The notes under the pieces are model-generated. The model was given only the letters and a program-made list of their open reading frames with translations. It had not been told where the DNA came from and did no database searches. From positions 1 to 8,103 of the forward strand of contig CAZCWX010000472.1 of the NCBI GenBank assembly GCA_964502465.1: a stretch of 8,103 nt of DNA. The letters are read 5' to 3'. Origin of the DNA: CAZCWX01 sp964502465 (GTDB taxonomy: Bacteria > Desulfobacterota > Binatia > Bin18). Positions 1 to 4,669 of this stretch are shown here, one piece after another. The translations under genes and the position numbers were made by a program. Position 1 is the first letter of the stretch; each line of letters starts with the position of its first letter.

Positions 1-337
1 GGCTCATGAGCAGGCGTTTGGCTACAATACGGACGATCCGATCGAACTCGTCAGCCTGCGGCTGCGGGCGTTGGCCACGGTTGGGGATATGAAATTCTCG
101 GACCTGGCCGCTAAGATTACGCCTTCGTTGGAGGCTATAACCCGAAGCGAGCCGCGAGAAGCGTTCTTCGGCCAGCGGCACGGTCTCTTGCAGACCGTGG
201 TGTTCCGCAGAGCCGATATCACTGGCGTCCAGGACGGACCGCTTATTATTGAGGAGCCTGACACCACGGTAGTGGTCCCTCCAGGATGGGCCGTCAGTCG
301 GGATGAGTTTGGGAGCCTGGTTTTGACGAAGTGCTAG
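1..337 (+). CDS. Hydantoinase/oxoprolinase A-type (HyuA-like) protein, C-terminal end only
   Basis: The gene enters from the left edge, so only about the last 111 codons are present (reading frame from base 2, TAG stop at 335-337). The visible protein opens with AHEQAFGY, then PIELVSLRLRA. It continues to GPLIIEE, DTTVVVPPGW and a terminal DEFGSLVL. This order (HxxxxGY, ...E.v.lR.ra, GPaIIEe..sTtvvPPGw, D..GnLvl) is typical of the C-terminus of the HyuA/HyuB family A subunit, which hydrolyses hydantoins or 5-oxoproline with ATP or, in acetone carboxylase relatives, activates a substrate. The exact substrate cannot be read from this fragment. The usual partner gene hyuB does not follow; the next gene converges on this one. 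If a partner exists, it lies upstream, outside the window. An ATG at 71 is internal to the conserved domain and is not a real start. Confidence 0.88.
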   Translation, partial: AHEQAFGYNTDDPIELVSLRLRALATVGDMKFSDLAAKITPSLEAITRSEPREAFFGQRHGLLQTVVFRRADITGVQDGPLIIEEPDTTVVVPPGWAVSRDEFGSLVLTKC

Positions 338-379
338 CCTCTTGCAATTTGCTCTAGGGGTCCGATTCATCGGAGCCAC

Positions 380-403
380 AAAAGGGTTTGATAAATCAAG
401 CCC
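380..403 (-). terminator. Terminator-like hairpin for the leftward SDR operon
   Basis: Bases 384-403 form an inverted repeat (GGGTTTGAT / ATCAAGCCC, with one G-T pair) that closes on a short A-rich loop. Read on the minus strand, the stem is followed directly by TTTT (complement of 380-383), the layout of an intrinsic terminator. It lies about 180 bases beyond the stop of the last leftward SDR gene, so it could end that transcript. On the plus strand no T-run follows, so it is a weaker candidate for ending the hyuA-like gene. Assigned from pattern only. Confidence 0.42.
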
Positions 404-436
404 CTACGCAATTACCAACCGTCGGCACCCGGGGTT

Positions 437-492
437 GTAGTGGCGACTTGAGTCGCCGCGGCGGGAGGGGAAGCGACTAAAGTCGCTACTAC
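437..492. repeat. Paired REP-like palindromic repeat (BIME-like)
   Basis: Two arms, 437-456 and 473-492, are inverted copies matching at 18 of 20 positions (GTAGTGGCGACTTGAGTCGC against the reverse complement of the right arm). They are separated by a G-rich 16-base spacer. Each arm is itself a small palindrome: GCGACT, two bases, then AGTCGC. A pair of head-to-head mini-palindromes in an intergenic gap between convergent genes is the usual form of REP/BIME elements, which are moved by RAYT-type Y1 transposases. No such transposase is present in this window, and no second copy was seen here. It could also act as an mRNA-end stabiliser or attenuator. Confidence 0.7.
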
Positions 493-583
493 GCATCCGT
501 AGACGTTCAGTTGATCATTTACCAACAGTATCGCATGGCTCCCGCACTCCAAAGCAGCACACCGTCATGTCCAACGCGACGCT

Positions 584-1351
584 TCAGACCACCGCGCCCG
601 CGCTGGTATGGATCGTTTGCCCGGTAATCTGCCGGCTGCCAGGCAGACAGAGAAACACAATCGCGGCGGCTACGTCTTCCGGCTGCGAGACACGGTGGAA
701 CAGGTTCTCCAAGGGACCGCTGGAAGCAGCACGCTGTAGCGCCTCGGCGTCGCCGAGCACTTGGGTCATCGCTGTGGCGGTGATCCCAGGAGCCACAGCA
801 TTGACGTTGATATTGTGAGAACCCAATTCGGCGGCAGCACTGCGCGTCAACTGTACGAGCGCGGCTTTTGAACTGGCATAGGCCACCGGCGAATTGCGAG
901 CACGGAAGGCGGAACTTGAACTGATATTGACGATGCGACCGCCGCCGCCTCGCTCAATCATGTGCCGTGCGACATGCTTCATCAGCAGCATCGCTGCCTT
1001 CAAGTTCACGGTGTGCACGAAGTCCCAGTTTTCTTCGTCAAATTCGATCAAGCTTTGGAACCGACCGGTCACACCAGCACAGTTGACCAGAATGTCGATG
1101 CGTCCTAATTGCTGGATGACGCGGGTGACCACGGCAGGAATCTGTTTCGTATCCGCCAGGTCAATCGGCAGTGCAAACGCAGTCCCGCCGGACTGTCTGC
1201 CTTGCTCGACAACGGCATTCGCTCCGGCCTCATCACGGTCAAGGACTGCCACTGCAGCACCGGCGTGCAGCAGGGCGAAAACAGTCGCACGGCCAATACC
1301 GGATGCACCCCCGGTTACCATCGCCACCTGGCCTGAAAGCTCGGGATTCAT
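584..1351 (-). CDS. Short-chain dehydrogenase/reductase (SDR), NAD-type, first of pair by position
   Basis: A 255-residue classical SDR that oxidises or reduces an alcohol/ketone with a nicotinamide cofactor in the cytoplasm. The Rossmann motif TGGASGIG is at residues 13-20. An acidic residue, D38, ends the second strand, which favours NAD(H) over NADP(H). D64 is the adenine contact and NCAG is at 90-93. The full catalytic tetrad is N116, S145, Y158 and K162 (YASSK), and PG is at 188-189. The C-terminus ITGQTIHTSAGAVV departs from the common ..V(N/D)GG ending. I start it at the ATG ending at 1351, because AGGAGG at 1357-1362 is 5 bases upstream. The adjacent ATG at 1352-1354 would leave only 2 bases. 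A further upstream TTG at 1420 would run into the preceding gene and adds 23 residues that do not look SDR-like. It is cotranscribed with the SDR gene upstream. The substrate cannot be told from the sequence. Confidence 0.93.
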   Translation of the reverse strand: MNPELSGQVAMVTGGASGIGRATVFALLHAGAAVAVLDRDEAGANAVVEQGRQSGGTAFALPIDLADTKQIPAVVTRVIQQLGRIDILVNCAGVTGRFQSLIEFDEENWDFVHTVNLKAAMLLMKHVARHMIERGGGGRIVNISSSSAFRARNSPVAYASSKAALVQLTRSAAAELGSHNINVNAVAPGITATAMTQVLGDAEALQRAASSGPLENLFHRVSQPEDVAAAIVFLCLPGSRQITGQTIHTSAGAVV

Positions 1352-1361
1352 CATTACCTCC

Positions 1362-2162
1362 TTATTCTGGCATAAACGAAGGGCTACCCGTCTTCGCGGT
1401 TTGGCCACCGTCGGCAACAAATGCGGCCCCAGTCACAAACGACGCCAGATCAGAAGCCAGGAAAAGGATCACATTCGCCATTTCCTCTGGCCGCCCCAAT
1501 CGCCCCAGCGGGATCGCCTCCTGAATCTTTTCGGCAAACCCCGGCTGTGCCAATGCCGGCGCGATCAGGGGTGTATCGATCGCCCCCGGACAAATACAAT
1601 TGGCGCGGATGCCGGAGCGCGCATACTCGATGGCGACGACGCGCGTGAGATTGATCACGCCCGCCTTCGCAGCATTATAGGCTGCGATGCCGTAGTCGGC
1701 GCGCAACCCCGAAATCGATGCGGTGTTGACGATCGCACCGCCGCCGTGCGTGCGCATCACCGGGATCGCCCGTTTCATCGCACGAAAGACGGCCGTCAAT
1801 CCGACGTCGAGCATGTGGTGCCACACCTCGTCGTCCACGTCCGCCATGCGCGAGGCGACCTGATTACTCGTCTGAGCGGCCGGCAGACCGAACGCGTTGT
1901 TGTGCAGGAAGTCGAGGCGACCGAACGCGCTCGTCGTCTGTGAGATCATCATATCGAGATCCGCTGGCCGGGTGACATCAGCGACGATCGCGAGCGCCTG
2001 TCCGCCCGCAGCCGCGATTTCGGCGGCAACCGCGTTCGCGTTTTCCCCGTTGATGTCGACCACCGCGACCGCGCCGCCACGCACCGCGAAGCCGATTGCC
2101 GTTGCGCGCCCGATTCCCGAACCCGCTCCTGTGACGAGTCCTACCTTGCCATCAAATCGCAT
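1362..2162 (-). CDS. Short-chain dehydrogenase/reductase (SDR) with altered catalytic tetrad
   Basis: A 266-residue classical SDR and the first gene of the leftward pair. TGAGSGIG is at residues 11-18, D36 suggests NAD(H), and D62 is the adenine contact. The usual NNAG reads NNAF (88-91). Catalytic S149, Y162 and K166 are in place and PG is at 192-193. The C-terminal VADGG signature is at 249-253, followed by a 13-residue tail. At the position of the helix-4 Asn (28 residues before the Ser, where its partner has N116) this protein has G121 in VGLTAVF. The tetrad is therefore incomplete, which is seen in some functional SDRs but is worth noting. The ATG start at 2162 is chosen because AAGGGAG lies 8 bases upstream; a TTG at 2183 is unlikely. 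The stop overlaps the last base of the next gene's Shine-Dalgarno and the genes are 10 bp apart, so translational coupling is likely. Confidence 0.93.
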   Translation of the reverse strand: MRFDGKVGLVTGAGSGIGRATAIGFAVRGGAVAVVDINGENANAVAAEIAAAGGQALAIVADVTRPADLDMMISQTTSAFGRLDFLHNNAFGLPAAQTSNQVASRMADVDDEVWHHMLDVGLTAVFRAMKRAIPVMRTHGGGAIVNTASISGLRADYGIAAYNAAKAGVINLTRVVAIEYARSGIRANCICPGAIDTPLIAPALAQPGFAEKIQEAIPLGRLGRPEEMANVILFLASDLASFVTGAAFVADGGQTAKTGSPSFMPE

Positions 2163-2434
2163 CTTCGTGTCTCCCTTCCTCAATGAGGCTGACTCTCCCT
2201 CCCTGTTCCTTCAGATGTCTTTATACACGACTTGGGCGGGGGTAGAGAAGGGGCTGCTCGCTTTCCACCTATCGTGTTTCTCCTTCCCAGAGTCAGAAAG
2301 ATCTTGTCAACGTGTTGGGTCCTCGCAGCACAGTTTCCGTTTGACAGACTGTCCGTAACTTGCTTAGATCATCCACTATATTTTGCCTGGGAGTGCATCA
2401 GTCACCCCAGGCCCTATCTATGGAGGTGCGTACC
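2163..2434. promoter_or_regulatory. Divergent promoter region between the SDR pair and the ABM gene
   Basis: This is 272 bases without a gene, between two units transcribed away from each other, so it should hold both promoters and possibly a shared operator. On the plus strand there is a candidate promoter (listed separately). On the minus strand TATAAA (complement of 2220-2225) could be a -10 box giving a leader of about 50 bases to the SDR start, but no convincing -35 lies at the right distance. No strong operator palindrome was seen; CAACGTGTTG at 2309-2318 has only 4-base half-sites. Confidence 0.4.
2341..2369 (+). promoter_or_regulatory. Candidate sigma-70-type promoter for the ABM gene
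   Basis: A perfect TTGACA -35 hexamer at 2341-2346 is followed, after exactly 17 bases, by TTAGAT at 2364-2369, a weak (3 of 6) -10 box. Transcription would start near 2376 and leave a leader of about 60 bases before the ATG at 2435. A better -10-like TATATT at 2377-2382 has no matching -35. Pattern evidence only. Confidence 0.35.
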
Positions 2435-2728
2435 ATGAGTGTCGTCGTATTGCTCGAAATCCAGGTCAAACCTGAAGCGGTCAATGAAGTGAAGTCGTTC
2501 CTGAAACAGGTATTGCCGGATACGCGGGCCTATGCAGGCTGCCAGGGGATCGATATCTACAGCAACGCTGATGATGCCGGGAATATGGTGTTCTATGAGC
2601 GATGGGACTCGCGTGAGCACTACCAAAAATACCTGGCATGGCGCACGGAGACTGGGGCGCTGGATCAACTCGGTGCCAAGTTAACCGCACCGCCGAAGAT
2701 TCGCTACTATGAGCGGGTAGATGTCTAA
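2435..2728 (+). CDS. Antibiotic biosynthesis monooxygenase (ABM) domain protein
   Basis: A 97-residue protein that is entirely one ABM/dimeric alpha-beta barrel domain. It has a first strand VVVLLEIQVKPE (3-14) and a helix with VKSFLKQVLPDTRAYAGCQG (19-38). A central strand reads MVFYERWDSREHYQKYL (51-67), and a last strand is KIRYYERVDV. The YERWDS..H block is the family hallmark. Known members are small homodimers that include cofactor-free monooxygenases acting on anthrones or quinols (ActVA-Orf6, YgiN) and haem-degrading enzymes. The latter need distinctive Asn/His/Trp haem-pocket residues that I cannot confirm here. The start is the ATG preceded by GGAGGT at 2422-2427 with 7-base spacing; the frame remains open upstream to a TTG at 2360 but that has no support. 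It is the first gene of a rightward unit with the questin-oxidase-like gene 152 bases on, which suggests oxidation of an aromatic substrate. That role is inferred. Confidence 0.88.
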   Translation: MSVVVLLEIQVKPEAVNEVKSFLKQVLPDTRAYAGCQGIDIYSNADDAGNMVFYERWDSREHYQKYLAWRTETGALDQLGAKLTAPPKIRYYERVDV

Positions 2729-2880
2729 ACGTCCCCCTCGCAGCGATAGGCTACCGTTGCTGACCCGGTGCTGAGGCTGAGACAACAACAGAAACGCGCC
2801 CAAGGGGCTCCATCATCCGAGCGGCGCCTGGCTTTTCGAGGCCGGATGCACGTTTGGTACTCTATGCGAGAGGAGAGAGG

Positions 2881-3927
2881 ATGAAAGACTACTCGATGAT
2901 GGAGCCAGCGCTCGAGCTTCTGGCGGCGTATGGTCCCGACTTGCGCAATGGGCTGACCAGCCACGCGCCGATGGTGGCCGAAGCGCTCGCCGCCTTGGGC
3001 CGCGCTGACGCTGTGATGCCGTGGCTCGAGGACTATCGCCAGGGGATGTTGCCACGGCCAGTCGCACACGCGCGAATCCCTCGAGACGAGTGGCGTGCCG
3101 CATTGGGCAGAACGGAGCGCGTGGCCGAGTGGAGCACGCTCTTCGCGGGTGAATGCCAGGAAGCCCCGTGGCGCGAGGTGCTCGCACGCTGGACCGCGCG
3201 GTTGGCACCGGCAATATGCGCATCGGCGATGCATGGTGTGATTCGCGTTGCGCACGCGGTGCGCAGCCTCAGCGAGTCAGAGTCTCCTGCGCGAATCCGC
3301 GAACTCGCTGACGGACTTGCCTACTGGGCTGCGTGCTACCAGACCCTGCCGACCGTTCTGGACGCGGCGGGCACGTTGCGTGCGCCTGAGGCAATCGCAA
3401 AGGTGCCTGTTGTGCCACCCGCGCAGCGGAAGTTCAGCGGGACAATTGCCTCATCGCTTGCGGCGCTCGACGACTTTCCCGAGTTCGCGTCCGTCATTGG
3501 ACTGCTTGACGTGACGCGCGAGCCCGGAAGCGTCATTACGGACATGACCGAGACCTTTGCTCAGGTGTACCTGGCGAACGCGCATGATCTCCTGAGCGCA
3601 GTCGTGTTCATTCACGCCGTCACCAGTGTGGCGGCGCTGCGGACGATATTACCGTATCTACCGGACGCGACCGCGCACGACGCACTGCGTTACGCCTGGC
3701 AGGCGAGCTGCGGGCTGTACGCGGCGTTTGGCAGGTCACCAGTACCGGCTGGCGAGATCGAGCCACCGCGCGAATCCTGCGACACCCTGATCGACATGGC
3801 GATTGCAAACGGTGACGAACACGCCATCAAGTTTACCGAAGCATGCCTTCGCGAATACGACCTGCATCCGTCGCCCGCGTATCTTGCAGCAGCGCGTCAC
3901 GCGATCGGCGTGCTCATCGTGGACTAA
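2881..3927 (+). CDS. Questin oxidase family protein (AflY/DUF4243-like)
   Basis: A 348-residue protein matching the questin-oxidase/AflY family pattern from end to end. It has an N-terminal N(x)4HxPM block (NGLTSHAPM, 23-31) and then DEWRAALGR (69-77). Next come a helix ASAMHGVIRVAHAVRS (114-129) and LADGLAYWAACYQTLP (142-157). The C-terminal half holds VFIHAVTSVAALRTILPYL (242-260), ALRYAWQASCGLYAAFG (268-284) and DEHAIKFTEACL (312-323). Conserved His residues at 28, 118, 245 and 314 are likely functional. In fungi the family includes the questin oxidase GedK, which opens an anthraquinone ring in a Baeyer-Villiger-type step, and AflY of aflatoxin synthesis. Bacterial members are mostly uncharacterised. 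There is no signal peptide, no Rossmann motif and no membrane segment. The ATG follows AGGAG with 5-base spacing; a TTG nine codons upstream is unlikely. It probably acts with the ABM gene before it and perhaps the divergent SDRs. The family call rests on remembered motifs. Confidence 0.83.
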   Translation: MKDYSMMEPALELLAAYGPDLRNGLTSHAPMVAEALAALGRADAVMPWLEDYRQGMLPRPVAHARIPRDEWRAALGRTERVAEWSTLFAGECQEAPWREVLARWTARLAPAICASAMHGVIRVAHAVRSLSESESPARIRELADGLAYWAACYQTLPTVLDAAGTLRAPEAIAKVPVVPPAQRKFSGTIASSLAALDDFPEFASVIGLLDVTREPGSVITDMTETFAQVYLANAHDLLSAVVFIHAVTSVAALRTILPYLPDATAHDALRYAWQASCGLYAAFGRSPVPAGEIEPPRESCDTLIDMAIANGDEHAIKFTEACLREYDLHPSPAYLAAARHAIGVLIVD

Positions 3928-4061
3928 TCGGCGGGATGGGCTGACGGATGCTCCAGAATTGACGGGCCATGACGGCTGCCCCTTCCACCCACCGCAGAGT
4001 CCAGGTGAGGTGCAAGTAAATAGACAAGAGCAGCAGTCCGACCGTGAAAAAGAAGGATGCG

Positions 4062-4373
4062 ATGGCAAAAAATCTCACGAACGTGCATAGCAAACTCGAC
4101 CGCCTGCTGCAGCGCATGAGCAAGATGGAAGCACAGCAGAGCACGATGCAACGTCGCAGCGACGCCCAAATCCGTCTGATGACCCAGATGCTGGCGGAAG
4201 TCTCCAAAATGTCTCACGATGTCTCGCAGGCTACGCGCGAGATCTCACACGCCACGCGCGAGATCTCGCAGCAGACGGCCGATCTCGGCACGTTGGTGGC
4301 CGAGACCTTACGTACAGTCAAACAGTCTGACGAACGTATCGCGGAACTGCTCGCCAGCTCGCGCAAGCACTAA
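4062..4373 (+). CDS. Small coiled-coil protein with heptad repeats, function unknown
   Basis: A 103-residue, charged, Cys-free protein that appears almost wholly helical. Residues 8-50 show a regular spacing of Leu, Met and Ile (KLDRLLQRMSKMEAQQ...). Three consecutive heptads follow: VSQATRE, ISHATRE and ISQQTAD (54-74), then TLVAETLRTVKQSDERIAELL. No signal peptide, membrane helix or catalytic motif is seen. Such proteins often oligomerise, tether other proteins, or resemble phasin-type or phage-tail-like helical proteins, but I do not recognise this one. The ATG at 4062 has AAGGA four bases upstream; a GTG at 4044 would add six residues (109 in all) and has no clear ribosome site. It lies 134 bases after the questin-oxidase-like gene on the same strand and may share its transcript. 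It ends just before a hairpin. Confidence 0.72.
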   Translation: MAKNLTNVHSKLDRLLQRMSKMEAQQSTMQRRSDAQIRLMTQMLAEVSKMSHDVSQATREISHATREISQQTADLGTLVAETLRTVKQSDERIAELLASSRKH

Positions 4374-4380
4374 CGAAAAC

Positions 4381-4407
4381 AGCTCTCGGGGTTTCGGTTC
4401 GAGAGCT
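4381..4407 (+). terminator. Hairpin just after the coiled-coil gene, possible terminator
   Basis: A perfect 8-base inverted repeat, AGCTCTCG (4381-4388) and CGAGAGCT (4400-4407), encloses an 11-base loop and starts 8 bases after the stop codon. An A-rich stretch (AACGAAAAC) precedes it. The bases after it (TGCATTCCTC) do not form a real T-run, so it is at best a weak intrinsic terminator. On the opposite strand the stem is followed by GTTTTCG, so it might serve leftward transcripts as well. Confidence 0.4.
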
Positions 4408-4415
4408 TGCATTCC

Positions 4416-4540
4416 TCATGCCAGCCGATTGAGCAACAAGCGGATCATGCCCAGCTGGAGCAGCGCTTCGCTCTTGGCAGGTAAGACTTCAGCATCTCGA
4501 CTATTTACGCCTCGGTCAACTCCGTTGGATAGTATCGCAT
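4416..4540 (-). pseudogene. IS5-family-like transposase remnant with large internal deletion
   Basis: On the minus strand an ATG at 4540 opens MRYYPTELTEA followed at once by TAA (4505-4507). This closely resembles the N-terminus of many IS5-type DDE transposases (M-R-x-Y-P-T-D-L-T-D-A-E-W). About 10 codons later, in another frame, the sequence reads SRDAEVLPAKSEALLQLGM, then IRLLLNRLA and a TGA stop at 4416-4418. That matches the usual C-terminus of the same transposases (SRDYEVL..SEA...AMIRLMLRRLA). Both ends of the gene are thus present in the right order and orientation, while about 200-250 middle codons, including all catalytic DDE residues, are gone. It is either a decayed insertion sequence or a MITE-like derivative. 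The terminal repeats are not clear: ACAGCT at 4379 and AGCTGT at 4599-4604 are the best match but are only 6 bases. A 63-residue open frame here is not a functional gene. Confidence 0.55.
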
Positions 4541-4607
4541 GGGGCTCATCGGTGTCCCTCCCTCCCTTGCGTGTGTGTATTGGGAGAAAGGTCGCCGTAG
4601 CTGTCAT

Positions 4608-4630
4608 CCCTTAGGGGAACCCCTTAAGGG
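4608..4630. repeat. Strong palindromic hairpin downstream of lpdA
   Basis: CCCTTAGGGG (4608-4617), AA, then CCCCTTAAGGG (4620-4630) form an inverted repeat of 10 base pairs with a single bulged T. It lies 40 bases past the lpdA stop codon, in the gap where rightward and leftward transcripts converge. No T-run follows on either strand, so it is not a standard intrinsic terminator. It could protect the 3' end of the sucA-odhB-lpdA mRNA or be part of the transposon remnant nearby. Confidence 0.5.
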
Positions 4631-4669
4631 TAACTATACTTACAACTCAGCCAACAGCCTTGAGAAATC

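Noticed and set aside
361..374. Small hairpin TCCGATTCATCGGA as the terminator of the hyuA-like gene
   Set aside because: A 6-base stem with a 2-base loop and no following T-run; too weak to call.
528..539. A 12-base match (AGTATCGCATGG) to the start of the transposase remnant at 4530-4541, suggesting a second remnant
   Set aside because: The similarity stops outside the shared bases, and repeats of about 12 bases are expected by chance in 8 kb.
1352..1420. A 23-residue N-terminal extension of the first SDR from a TTG at 1420
   Set aside because: It overlaps the end of the upstream SDR, and a strong AGGAGG points to the ATG at 1351.
894..1943. A 349-codon open frame on the plus strand across both SDR genes
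   Set aside because: It is antisense to two well-conserved SDRs, its translation is rich in Arg, Cys and Pro with no recognisable domain, and it has no ribosome site. It is a shadow of GC-rich coding sequence.
2725..3255. Minus-strand open frames opposite the questin-oxidase-like gene
   Set aside because: Translations are Arg/Ala/His-rich and low in recognisable structure, while the plus strand carries a full family match.
4379..4604. Terminal inverted repeats ACAGCT / AGCTGT delimiting a 226-base element around the transposase remnant
   Set aside because: Only six bases match and no target duplication flanks them; the element's borders are left open.
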